A stretch of DNA of 64,000 bases from Pedobacter sp. Leaf176 (lineage in GTDB: Bacteria > Bacteroidota > Bacteroidia > Sphingobacteriales > Sphingobacteriaceae): positions 688,280-752,279 of the forward strand of contig NZ_LMPD01000002.1 in NCBI RefSeq assembly GCF_001424305.1, read 5' to 3'. The notes under the pieces are model-generated. The model ran no database searches. It was not told the DNA's origin and was given only the letters and a program-made list of their open reading frames with translations. Below are positions 36,958 through 45,057 of the stretch, piece after piece (position 1 is the stretch's first letter; the number at the start of each line of letters is the position of its first letter). The position numbers were made by a program, and so were the translations under genes.

Positions 36958-36979
36958 ATATACTAATTTTTATAGTAAT

Positions 36980-38953
36980 TTAAAACTTCATTTTTTGAAT
37001 TCTGACTGCATTTAGAATTGCTAAAAAAGCGACACCAACATCAGCAAAAACGGCCTCCCACATGGTTGCCAGGCCGCCCGCGCCCAGTACCAGCACCAAT
37101 GCTTTTACAGCAAAAGCCAATACAATGTTCTGAATGACTACATTTTTTGTTGCCTTACCAATTTTAATTGCCGTTGCGATTTTCGAGGGCTGGTCGGTTT
37201 GAATCACCACATCGGCCGTTTCGATGGCGGCATCACTACCCATTGCACCCATAGCAATGCCAATATCACTGATGGCCAGAACAGGTGTATCATTTATACC
37301 ATCGCCCACAAAAGCGATCACTTTGGTTTTATCTTTTTTAATTTCCTCCAGCTTGGCAACTTTACCTTCAGGTAATAAATCACCGAAATAAGAATCAATG
37401 CCCAAAACACCTGCAACTTTCTTCACAATTGAAGTTTTATCCCCGCTTAACATCACCACTTGTTTTACACCATTCGCATATAATTGTTTAATCGCATCGG
37501 CTGCATCCTCTTTAATTTCATCTGCAATTAAAATGTAACCGACATATTTTCCATCAATTGCTACAACAACGATACTTTCTTCAATTGCTGCAACTTTAGA
37601 ATCGAATTCGATTTTAAATTTCTCTAAAAGCTTAACATTTCCAGCTAAAACCGCTCTGCCATTTACCATTCCTTTGAGGCCCATTCCGGCTATTTCCTCG
37701 ATGTTTTCCGCGGGATAGACTTCACTTCCTCCTGCGTACTCAACGATGGCTTTTGCAATCGGATGTGTGGATTTTGCCTCAACCGCAACCAGTAAAGCAA
37801 CAAAATCTATTTGATCGATATTGCTTTCGACTTTCTGGACTTTGAAAACACCTTGTGTAAGCGTTCCGGTTTTGTCCAATACAACTGTATTGAGTTTTGT
37901 AATTAAATCTAAAAAATTAGAACCTTTAAATAAAATTCCATTAGAAGATGCCGCCCCGATTCCACCAAAATAACCTAATGGAATAGAAATGACTAAAGCA
38001 CAGGGACAAGAAATGACCAGAAAAACTAAAGACCGGTACAGCCAGGTTTGGAAATGATATTCGTTGCCAAGTATTAAAATCGGTACGGTAACTAAGGCCA
38101 ACGCCAGAAAGAAAACAATTGGTGTATAAATTTTGGCGAATTTGCGAATAAATAGCTCCGTTTTTGCCTTGCGCGTAGTTGCATTCTGGACCATTTCTAA
38201 AATGCGGGATAGTGCGCTATCTGCGAAAACTTTGGTAACTTTTATCTCAATAACTTTATCCAGGTTCAGCATGCCTGCTAAAACATTTTCGCCTTTGCCA
38301 ATGGTTTTCGGTTTACTTTCTCCTGTTAGGGCAGCCGTATTAAAACTACTTTTTTCTGATAACATTTCGCCATCCAAAGGGATTTTCTCGCCTGCTTTAA
38401 TTTGAATGGTTTCTCCAATTTCAACTTTACTAGGATTAATACTTTCGTATTGACCTTTACGCAACACACTGGCAACGTCGGCGCGAACATCTAATAAGGC
38501 TGAGATATTCCTTTTTGCCTGATTTACTGCAGCCATTTGAAAAAGTTCACCAATCGTGTAAAATAGCATCACCGTTACTCCCTCCGGATACTCACCAATG
38601 GCAAACGCACCGATAGTTGCAACAGACATCAGCGAAAACTCAGTAAAGAAATCCTTCGCCTTAAAGGTTTCCCAAACCTCCTGTAACACCGGAACACCAA
38701 CTGGTAAATAAGCTACAATATACCAGTACAGGCGAACAACTTTAAATGCCTCAACTTTAAAAATAGTATCGAAAGCAATACCAATAAGTAGTAGGGAAAG
38801 CGTAACTATCGCAGGCAAATACGTCTTAAATGATGATGGGTCGCCACCATGATCATGTTCATGTTCATCACTGTCTTCGCGACCTATTTCATGCTTATGT
38901 TCGTGCGTTTTATTGCCGCAGCAGCTATCTTGTTTATCGTGGGAATGACTCAT
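36980..38953 (-). CDS. Heavy-metal P1B-type ATPase (Zn/Cd/Co export type, His-rich N-terminus)
   Basis: The 657-residue inner membrane pump has TGES at 210-213, the metal-channel motif SCPCAL at 315-320, phosphorylation site DKTGTLT at 360-366, the P1B hallmark HP dipeptide at 397-398 (STHPIAKA) and GDGINDTPVLA. There is no ferredoxin-like HMA domain. Instead residues 1-40 are rich in His with SCCG (CCGNKTHEHKHE, DEHEHDH), a likely metal-binding tail. This layout fits divalent metals such as Zn, Cd or Co. Its leader is unusual (see 38954-39079). Confidence 0.95.
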   Translation of the reverse strand: MSHSHDKQDSCCGNKTHEHKHEIGREDSDEHEHDHGGDPSSFKTYLPAIVTLSLLLIGIAFDTIFKVEAFKVVRLYWYIVAYLPVGVPVLQEVWETFKAKDFFTEFSLMSVATIGAFAIGEYPEGVTVMLFYTIGELFQMAAVNQAKRNISALLDVRADVASVLRKGQYESINPSKVEIGETIQIKAGEKIPLDGEMLSEKSSFNTAALTGESKPKTIGKGENVLAGMLNLDKVIEIKVTKVFADSALSRILEMVQNATTRKAKTELFIRKFAKIYTPIVFFLALALVTVPILILGNEYHFQTWLYRSLVFLVISCPCALVISIPLGYFGGIGAASSNGILFKGSNFLDLITKLNTVVLDKTGTLTQGVFKVQKVESNIDQIDFVALLVAVEAKSTHPIAKAIVEYAGGSEVYPAENIEEIAGMGLKGMVNGRAVLAGNVKLLEKFKIEFDSKVAAIEESIVVVAIDGKYVGYILIADEIKEDAADAIKQLYANGVKQVVMLSGDKTSIVKKVAGVLGIDSYFGDLLPEGKVAKLEEIKKDKTKVIAFVGDGINDTPVLAISDIGIAMGAMGSDAAIETADVVIQTDQPSKIATAIKIGKATKNVVIQNIVLAFAVKALVLVLGAGGLATMWEAVFADVGVAFLAILNAVRIQKMKF

Positions 38954-39079
38954 TTATTTTCTATTTTATATTGAAAAGCAACACCAGCTCATTCGGTTCC
39001 TTGCAGCCGCCATCCCTGCACATCCCCAGGCATAGAAAAGCTGGCCTCCGGGCATATGCTTTGCCGGGTTTAGGTGGTT
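38954..39079 (-). promoter_or_regulatory. GC-rich structured leader of the metal ATPase gene
   Basis: The transcript predicted to start just after the 39080-39087 box would have about 120 nt before the ATPase ATG. On the minus strand CCAGCT (39039-39044) pairs with AGCTGG (38984-38989). That stem encloses CCTG/CAGG (39027-39030 with 39015-39018) and CGG/CCG (39007-39009 with 38994-38996). Upstream, CCGGC can pair with GCC-C-GG. The GC-rich block stands out sharply from its AT-rich surroundings. I do not recognise a named riboswitch family. It could be a metal-responsive RNA, a translated leader, or both. Confidence 0.5.
38966..39055 (-). CDS. Possible 29-aa upstream ORF in the ATPase leader
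   Basis: ATG at 39055 opens a 29-codon frame ending TAA 12 nt before the ATPase start. The peptide begins MPGGQLFYAWGCAGMAAARN and ends MSWCCFSI, with three Cys including a CC pair. A Cys-bearing leader peptide in front of a metal pump could control it by translational coupling or ribosome pausing, but the same DNA also folds, so the reading frame could be fortuitous. Confidence 0.35.
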   Translation of the reverse strand: MPGGQLFYAWGCAGMAAARNRMSWCCFSI

Positions 39080-39087
39080 CAAATTTA
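39080..39087 (-). promoter_or_regulatory. -7 promoter element for the metal ATPase transcript
   Basis: TAAATTTG on the minus strand matches TAnnTTTG and sits immediately upstream of the GC-rich leader. No -33 TTG at ideal spacing was seen. Confidence 0.5.
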
Positions 39088-39494
39088 GCATTATCTAAAG
39101 CAAATTAACCGATTTTAGCGAAAATTGAAAGCATTTTTGCTTTGTTATAGCAAACACTTGGAATACAATTTACAATGAAATACTAAACGTTCTTCTCAAA
39201 ATCATGTAAAGCTAAACAGGCATTAGCTCAAATTTAGTTCTTTATTGTGAATCATTCTTAATAATGAAATTTTTTATAACTACACAATAAAAGATGTTAA
39301 AAAATGTTAATACTGTAATAAGATTCTAAAATCATGAAATCCTTAAAGTTCCATTTTTCGCCTACCGAATTTCTAAGGAGGCTTGGTATATCAAAAATTT
39401 ACTACTGGTTTAACAAGTAATATTCTTATTATATTGTTTCATTATTAATTTGTATTTCATAAATTTCGCTGTTATAACTAACTTATTTAAGCGA
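39088..39494. other. Intergenic region between divergent genes
   Basis: About 400 nt of AT-rich DNA upstream of the M13 peptidase, with no recognised gene or repeat family. It should carry the peptidase promoter, which I could not place confidently. Confidence 0.4.
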
Positions 39495-41531
39495 ATGAAA
39501 TACCAAAATTTGAAAAGATATTTTGCAGCACTGGGTATAGTCGCTGCTGGCTTTTCTGCAAATGCACAAACCACCAAAAAATTCATCGACCCTGCAAACA
39601 TGGATTTGTCTGTTAAACCAGGCGATGATTTCTACACATACGCAAGTGGTAAATGGATAAAAAACAATCCTGTTCCGGCAAAGGAGACACGTTGGGGCTC
39701 ATTCAACGAACTTCGTGATTTCAATATTAATGCCGTTAAATCGCTCGTGGAAGAGGCTGCTGCTGATAAATCTGCACCTGCTGGATCAGTAAAACGCCGT
39801 GTCGGAGATTTTTTTGCTGCAGCAATGGATACCGTTGCTATTGAAAAATTAGGCTACACCCCGATCAAGGCTGACTTAGAAAAAATCAAACAAATTAAGG
39901 ATGTTCAGGGCGTTTTAGACCAGGTTGCTTACATGCGTGTCAGTGGCATTGGCAGCCCAATGTTCGGTCTTGGGGTTGGTCAGGATCGTAAAAACGTTAA
40001 TAAATACATGGTCAACATTGGTCAGGGCGGCACCACTTTGCCAGATCGCGATTATTATTTAAAAAATGATACCCGCAGTGTAAAAATCCGTGAGGCCTAC
40101 AATACCTATATTACTACTTTATTTTCTTTGACGGGCAGTAATGCAGAAGAGGCAAAACAAAAGGCAGCAACAGTTTTCAAAATAGAAAAGCAATTTGCCG
40201 AAGCACAAATGAGCCGCTTGGAAATGCGTGATCCTTATGCAACTTATAATAAACTTACAGTTACGGACCTCAACAGCAAAACACCGGGAATTAACTGGTC
40301 AACTTATTTAACCAAATTCAAAATTAATGGTCAGGATACATTATTAGTTTCTTCTCCAAAATTTATGACTAGCCTTGATGGCATGTTGAAATCAATATCG
40401 GTTGCTGATTGGAAAACTTATTTAGAATGGAACGTATTAAAAAGTTCTGCTGGTAGTTTGAGTTCTCCGTTTGTTAAAGCAAGTTTTGCTTTTTCGCAGG
40501 CACAAACTGGTCAAAAAGTTCAGACACCACGTTGGCAACGCATGTCATCGTTAACTGATGGCACTATTGGCGAATTATTAGGCCAGTTATATGTAGCTAA
40601 ATATTTCAAGCCTGAGGCGAAAGCACGTATGGATGCCATGATCGTGAACTTACGTAAAGCATTTGAAATCAGAATTAAAGGTTTAGAATGGATGAGCGAG
40701 GAAACCAAGAAAAAAGCGCTTGAAAAGCTGGCTGCATTTGAGCCTAAAGTGGGTTACACCACTAAATGGGAAACCTATACTGGATTAAATATCAATAGAG
40801 CTACCTACTTTCAAAATTTACGTAACGCAAGCGTTTGGGGTTACAACGAAAATGTTGGCAGATTGGGTAAACCTGTAGATCGTACCAAGTTCGGTATGAC
40901 GCCGCCAACTGTAAATGCATCATACAGCCCAACAATGAACTCAATTACGTTCCCTGCTGGAATTTTACAATTCCCCTTCTTTGATCCGAATGCAGATGAT
41001 GCACTAAATTATGGTGGTATTGGAGCAGTTATAGGCCACGAAATGAGCCATGGCTTTGATGATAGCGGTAGCCAGTATGATGCAAAAGGTAACTTAAAAA
41101 ACTGGTGGACTGCTGAAGACCGCAAAAAATTTGAAGAAAAAACAAAAGCTTTAGGCGAGCAATTTGATGCATATACCGTTTTGGATACTGTTCATGTTAT
41201 TGGTAAATTGACGATGGGTGAAAATATTGGCGATTTAGGCGGTTTAAATGCAGCGTATACTGCTTTCAAGATGACTAAACAGGGACAGAGTAACGAAAAA
41301 ATTGATGGATTTACACCAGATCAACGTTTCTTCCTGGCTTGGGCGCAAGTTTGGAGAGGCAATATTTTACCAGAAAGTGCTGCTCAGTTAATTAAAACTG
41401 ACCCACATTCTCCTGGTCCATACCGTACAATTGGTGCACCTGTAAATATGGATGCATGGTACACAGCATTTGATGTTAAACCTGGCGATAAATTGTACAA
41501 AAAACCAGAAGATAGAATCAGAATGTGGTAA
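39495..41531 (+). CDS. M13-family (neprilysin/PepO-type) zinc metallopeptidase
   Basis: The 678-residue protein has a signal peptide (MKYQNLKRYFAALGIVAAGF...NAQ) and the full M13 pattern: NASYSPTMNSITFPAGILQ substrate-binding strand, GHEMSHGFDDSG (HExxH zinc site), GENIGDLGGL (third ligand Glu) and a C-terminal RIGAPVN-like IGAPVNMDAWYTAF ending in RMW. It probably degrades peptides in the periplasm. ATG 39495 is preferred over 39450 because it begins the signal peptide. Confidence 0.95.
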   Translation: MKYQNLKRYFAALGIVAAGFSANAQTTKKFIDPANMDLSVKPGDDFYTYASGKWIKNNPVPAKETRWGSFNELRDFNINAVKSLVEEAAADKSAPAGSVKRRVGDFFAAAMDTVAIEKLGYTPIKADLEKIKQIKDVQGVLDQVAYMRVSGIGSPMFGLGVGQDRKNVNKYMVNIGQGGTTLPDRDYYLKNDTRSVKIREAYNTYITTLFSLTGSNAEEAKQKAATVFKIEKQFAEAQMSRLEMRDPYATYNKLTVTDLNSKTPGINWSTYLTKFKINGQDTLLVSSPKFMTSLDGMLKSISVADWKTYLEWNVLKSSAGSLSSPFVKASFAFSQAQTGQKVQTPRWQRMSSLTDGTIGELLGQLYVAKYFKPEAKARMDAMIVNLRKAFEIRIKGLEWMSEETKKKALEKLAAFEPKVGYTTKWETYTGLNINRATYFQNLRNASVWGYNENVGRLGKPVDRTKFGMTPPTVNASYSPTMNSITFPAGILQFPFFDPNADDALNYGGIGAVIGHEMSHGFDDSGSQYDAKGNLKNWWTAEDRKKFEEKTKALGEQFDAYTVLDTVHVIGKLTMGENIGDLGGLNAAYTAFKMTKQGQSNEKIDGFTPDQRFFLAWAQVWRGNILPESAAQLIKTDPHSPGPYRTIGAPVNMDAWYTAFDVKPGDKLYKKPEDRIRMW

Positions 41532-41615
41532 TTTAGTGCAGGAGGAGCTTAAGATTGAGGGCGAAAGGTCTAAGCATAATCTTCGAAAATTTCTTCAGAA
41601 TTTAACCCCTGATAT

Positions 41616-41648
41616 AGACGTCCCGATTAAATCGGGACGTCTTTTTTT
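41616..41648 (+). terminator. Rho-independent terminator after the M13 peptidase
   Basis: AGACGTCCCGAT (41616-41627) pairs with ATCGGGACGTCT (41631-41642), followed by seven T. Confidence 0.92.
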
Positions 41649-41734
41649 AGCAATCAAAAGCTACAACTGAATTTAAACCGTTTCTTAGTAATTCCTGATT
41701 ATCATTCTATCTTTGAAAAACATAAACCTGCAAC

Positions 41735-42511
41735 ATGAAAAGCATTTACAAAGCCCTTTTTATCTTAAGTATAACCCTATCATCTTCTATGGTTTTTGCT
41801 CAGGACAATCTTATTAGTTTAGATGCATTAGTCAACAAAACCGACCCCGCCTGGCCGCTTATAAAAAAATGGATTGATTCTGCTAAAAACAAGGTTGAGG
41901 TTTTACCTGTTGATTCTGCAAAAGCGAAGGAAACGTTATACAATGCACAGATTTCTACCTATGCCACTTTAGGTTCGGTAATTTATAATACAGGCGGAAT
42001 TATGGTTGATAATGGCTGGATAAGAATTTTAGGCTCGGGAAGTGACCGTTTGAGCAGAAATATCGCTGAATGGAATAAGGGTAAAACGATAAAAGAATAC
42101 GGTGATAAAATCCCTTACCTTTTGATTGCCGATGATGCCATAGGCGGTTTTTTTGCGATAAATTATGGCGGCTTAGGTAAGGACATAAAAAATGTTTACT
42201 ACCTTGAACCAAATACCTTAACCTGGCAACCGCTTGGTGCGGGTTACGGCGAATTCCTTATTTTCTGTTTCGACAGCGATTTATCTAAATTTTATAAAGG
42301 TTTGCGCTGGAGCAGCTGGAATCAATTTATAGGCAATTTAGAAGGCACAAAAACCTATAGCTTTCGCCCTTACTTATGGGAAAAGGGAACAGATATTGAT
42401 AAATGCACCCGAAAACTTGTTGGTATTGAAGAAATGTACCGTTTCAACATCATGAAATCAAAAGAAATAAATGCTGATAAAGGCATAAAAAAAGATAATA
42501 GCAAACAGTAG
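41735..42511 (+). CDS. DUF2625-family protein with signal peptide
   Basis: The 258-residue protein has a signal peptide (MKSIYKALFILSITLSSSMVFAQ). The body follows DUF2625: LVNKTDPAWPLIKKWIDSA, VEVLPVDSAKAKETL, GGIMVDNGWIRILGSGSDRL, FFAINYGGLG and YEFLIFC-like GEFLIFCFDSDL. Most DUF2625 proteins are cytoplasmic, so the exported form is notable. Function is unknown. It appears to be a single-gene unit. Confidence 0.88.
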   Translation: MKSIYKALFILSITLSSSMVFAQDNLISLDALVNKTDPAWPLIKKWIDSAKNKVEVLPVDSAKAKETLYNAQISTYATLGSVIYNTGGIMVDNGWIRILGSGSDRLSRNIAEWNKGKTIKEYGDKIPYLLIADDAIGGFFAINYGGLGKDIKNVYYLEPNTLTWQPLGAGYGEFLIFCFDSDLSKFYKGLRWSSWNQFIGNLEGTKTYSFRPYLWEKGTDIDKCTRKLVGIEEMYRFNIMKSKEINADKGIKKDNSKQ

Positions 42512-42528
42512 TTTTTTTGTACTAAAAT

Positions 42529-42867
42529 TTAGAGGTATTTGGCTTGCGTTTTCTTTGGTAACTTAGCCAACACCATTGCTCTTGAATCCGCTACACGGCT
42601 TTTCAATTCCTTGTCCGTCAATACATCAAGGTTCTCCACCTGGATCCATTGTCGCTTTGCCAGGTGATAAGCCTGCCCAATCCCATCTCTGGCAGTTAAA
42701 GCGTCGAAATCCTCAGGATTACATTTTATAGAAAAACGGGTTCCCTCATCGATAGCGATGATTACGTAAATTTTTTCTTCAATCATAAAACAAAGATGGT
42801 CCCATTTCATCCCCTCGGTCGTTCCTGGAAGACTTAAACAATATGCTCTGAAAGATTCGATATCCAT
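42529..42867 (-). CDS. MmcQ/YjbR-family DNA-binding-fold protein
   Basis: The 112-residue protein is a single MmcQ/YjbR domain: MDIESFRAYCLSLPGTTEGM, KWDHLCFMIEEKIYVII, FSIKCNPEDFDAL, YHLAKRQWIQVE. The fold is CyaY/DNA-binding-like, function unknown. Eleven TTTAGGG heptamers begin at the base next to its start codon, so its 5' leader is made of repeat DNA. It converges with DUF2625. Confidence 0.93.
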   Translation of the reverse strand: MDIESFRAYCLSLPGTTEGMKWDHLCFMIEEKIYVIIAIDEGTRFSIKCNPEDFDALTARDGIGQAYHLAKRQWIQVENLDVLTDKELKSRVADSRAMVLAKLPKKTQAKYL

Positions 42868-42944
42868 TTTAGGGTTTAGGGTTTAGGGTTTAGGGTTTAG
42901 GGTTTAGGGTTTAGGGTTTAGGGTTTAGGGTTTAGGGTTTAGGG
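42868..42944 (+). repeat. (TTTAGGG)11 heptanucleotide tandem repeat
   Basis: Exactly eleven perfect TTTAGGG copies (77 nt) abut the MmcQ start codon; on that gene's strand they read CCCTAAA. The sequence is identical to the plant-type telomere unit, but here it is a bacterial simple repeat in a divergent intergenic region. Perfect copies suggest recent expansion or slippage, and copy number may vary between cells. Confidence 0.98.
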
Positions 42945-43002
42945 TAAACAAATACTAATTTCGCTATGTTTGTAAGCTGCTACGAAAATAATAATTCTGC
43001 GC

Positions 43003-43087
43003 AAAAATCTTAGAAATCTTATAATCCTTTAATCCTGGTCAAAAATCTCATAATCCTAGTAATCCTTTAATCCTAGCAATCCTGATC
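43003..43087 (+). repeat. Imperfect direct repeats just before mnmD
   Basis: Two units begin AAAAATCT (43003 and 43041) and both contain TAATCC..TTTAATCCT cores; further AATCCT copies run up to the mnmD ATG at 43088. The first unit reads ATAATCCTTTAATCCTGGTC and the second has an extra TAATCCTAG. Confidence 0.75.
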
Positions 43088-43756
43088 ATGAATATTATTA
43101 CCGCTACCGCTGATGGTTCTAACACACTTTACAACGAAGAAATTGGCGAACATTATCACAGTAAACACGGTGCCTTACAAGAAAGTAAACATGTTTTTAT
43201 TAATGCAGGTTTAAAATTTGCCACTGAAGGAAAATCAGAAATTTCAGTTTTGGAAGTTGGCTTCGGGACAGGATTAAACTTTATATTAAGTGCAGAATAT
43301 TGCACCGAAAATAACATTAAGTTAGATTATACGAGCATTGAGGCATTTCCCTTAACTACTGACCTACTAAAACAAACTGGCTATTCGGAATTTGTTTCAC
43401 CAAAAATATGGACTGATTTCATATCAAATTATGAAGAAAGCTTAAAATTTCAACAAACTCTATCTCCGCTTTGCGAACTGGAAATTCCGCATGTTACATT
43501 AGCACAGTTCGTTACTGAAAAAACATTTGACGTAATTTATTACGACGCTTTTTCAGTTCAGCATCAACCCGAGATGTGGAGCGATGAAATAATTGCTCAG
43601 GCCTGCAGTTTCTTAAAGCCCGGAGGAACTTTCGTAACCTATGCGATTACCGGAAAGCTTAAAAGAGCATTAAAAGCTTGTGGTTTTACAATTGAAAAAT
43701 TACCCGGAGCGCCAGGAAAAAGAGAAATGTTGAGAGCTACTAAAGTTGAGGATTAA
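43088..43756 (+). CDS. mnmD: tRNA (mnm5s2U34) methyltransferase MnmD
   Basis: The 222-residue protein lacks the FAD-dependent C domain of MnmC, so it is the stand-alone MnmD type. Motifs include YHSKHGALQESKHVFINAGL, the SAM site VLEVGFGTGLNFIL, YTSIEAFPL, FDVIYYDAFSVQHQPEMW and KPGGTFVTYAITGKLKRAL. It completes 5-methylaminomethyl modification of U34 in tRNAs for Lys, Glu and Gln. It starts directly after an imperfect repeat array. Confidence 0.93.
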   Translation: MNIITATADGSNTLYNEEIGEHYHSKHGALQESKHVFINAGLKFATEGKSEISVLEVGFGTGLNFILSAEYCTENNIKLDYTSIEAFPLTTDLLKQTGYSEFVSPKIWTDFISNYEESLKFQQTLSPLCELEIPHVTLAQFVTEKTFDVIYYDAFSVQHQPEMWSDEIIAQACSFLKPGGTFVTYAITGKLKRALKACGFTIEKLPGAPGKREMLRATKVED

Positions 43757-43827
43757 AAGGTAAACGGTTCAAGGTTTTGGATTTGCAGGAAAAAACGCAT
43801 ATAGTAGCAAGAGCAGAAATTTATAAA

Positions 43828-43906
43828 CCCGGGTGGAGCGGCACCCTTTGACTGTCATCTTAAGCTTCTCGAAAAGACAGTTAAAGGTACAGCGTAACAC
43901 GGGACC
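43828..43906. repeat. Intergenic long-hairpin repeat-like element
   Basis: CCCGGGTGGAGCGGCACC...TTTGACTGTC (43828-43856) and GACAGTTAAAGGT...CACGGGACC (43876-43906) are imperfect inverted arms around a TTAAGCTTCTCGAAAA loop. The whole is GC-richer than its surroundings. It resembles dispersed structured elements of this bacterial group, but no second copy is in the window. Confidence 0.55.
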
Positions 43907-44030
43907 AGCATTAAAATGAAATGCTTGATTGCTTTCCACTTTGGTTTATTAATCTTAATCTGACATAATTCCGCCCCCGTTTAAAACCCAGGCTTTCTTT
44001 ATTTGTTAAACTAACATTAAATTTCATATC

Positions 44031-44978
44031 ATGGAAAAAAGGATTTTAGGAAAAACAGATTTAAATATTGCGCCCATTGTATTTGGAGGAAATGTTTTCG
44101 GTTGGACCATCGATGAGCAGAAATCGTTTGAAATATTAGACCATTTTATTGAAAGTGGTTTCAATTTTATTGATACAGCTGACGTTTATTCGCGTTGGGT
44201 GTCCGGAAACAAAGGCGGCGAATCAGAGACCATTATCGGTAACTGGCTAAAAAAGAGCAATAAACGCCAGGAAGTTATTATTGCAACTAAAGTTGGATCG
44301 GACATGGGCAGTGGAAAATCATTAAAAAAAGATTACATCATTAACCAAGTTGAACATTCGCTCTCACGCTTGCAAACCGATTATATCGATCTGTATTTTT
44401 CTCATTTTGATGATGAAACAACGCCTGTTGAAGAAACTTTAAATGCTTACGAAACTTTAATTAAAGCAGGTAAAGTACGCTGGATTGGCGCCTCCAATTT
44501 CTCAGCCGACAGACTCAAAGAATCATTACTTTTCTCAGCCAACAATAATCTGCCTAGATATGAAGTTTATCAACCTGGTTACAACCTGTACGATAGAGAA
44601 GAATTTGAACAGGAGCATGAAAAAATCTGTCTTGACCACGGCCTGGGTGTAATAACTTATTATTCTTTGGCGAGCGGTTTCTTAACCGGAAAGTACCGTA
44701 GCGAAGAAGATTTAAATAAAAGCCAGCGCGGTGGTGGCGTTAAAAAATTCCTGAATGAGAGGGGCTTTCGAATTTTGGATGCCCTGGACAAAGTCGCTGA
44801 CAAATATGGCGTAGAACAAGCATCCGTAGCTTTGGCCTGGTTGATTAGCCACCCGTCAGTTACCGCCCCTATTGCAAGTGTAACCGATTTAAGTCAGCTG
44901 AAATCTTTTACTGAAGCAGCAAACTTAAAATTATCATCTGAAGACATTTCACTTTTAGATAAAGCGAGTATCTATTAA
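44031..44978 (+). CDS. Aldo/keto reductase
   Basis: The 315-residue protein is an (alpha/beta)8 NADPH-dependent reductase. Visible are ILGKTDLNIAPIVFGGNVFG, the catalytic tetrad members Asp51 and Tyr56 in FIDTADVYSRW, Lys in VIIATKVGSDMG and His in YIDLYFSHFDD, and the cofactor region near GVEQASVALAWL. It is of the YghZ/AKR11-like group. The substrate is unknown. It is a single gene with its own terminator. Confidence 0.93.
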   Translation: MEKRILGKTDLNIAPIVFGGNVFGWTIDEQKSFEILDHFIESGFNFIDTADVYSRWVSGNKGGESETIIGNWLKKSNKRQEVIIATKVGSDMGSGKSLKKDYIINQVEHSLSRLQTDYIDLYFSHFDDETTPVEETLNAYETLIKAGKVRWIGASNFSADRLKESLLFSANNNLPRYEVYQPGYNLYDREEFEQEHEKICLDHGLGVITYYSLASGFLTGKYRSEEDLNKSQRGGGVKKFLNERGFRILDALDKVADKYGVEQASVALAWLISHPSVTAPIASVTDLSQLKSFTEAANLKLSSEDISLLDKASIY

Positions 44979-44994
44979 ATAATCTGCTATATTT

Positions 44995-45031
44995 AAATGC
45001 CCGATTGATGAAACAATTAATCGGGCATTTT
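44995..45031 (+). terminator. Rho-independent terminator after the aldo/keto reductase
   Basis: AAATGCCCGATT (44995-45006) pairs perfectly with AATCGGGCATTT (45019-45030), followed by TTGTATT. Confidence 0.85.
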
Positions 45032-45057
45032 GTATTAAACAGGATTTTTAAAATACT

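Noticed and set aside
36980..38953. Copper-transporting P1B ATPase
   Set aside because: There is no HMA domain, and the His-rich N-terminus fits divalent-metal export better. CPC alone does not discriminate.
38954..39079. Cobalamin, yybP-ykoY (Mn) or NiCo riboswitch
   Set aside because: None of the conserved core motifs I remember for these classes are visible; only generic stems are.
42868..42944. TTTAGGG array as a true telomere or plant contamination
   Set aside because: Both flanks are continuous bacterial genes of the same style as the rest of the window, so it is a bacterial tandem repeat.
43003..43087. CRISPR array
   Set aside because: Repeats are short, imperfect and adjacent with no regular spacers, and no cas gene is nearby.
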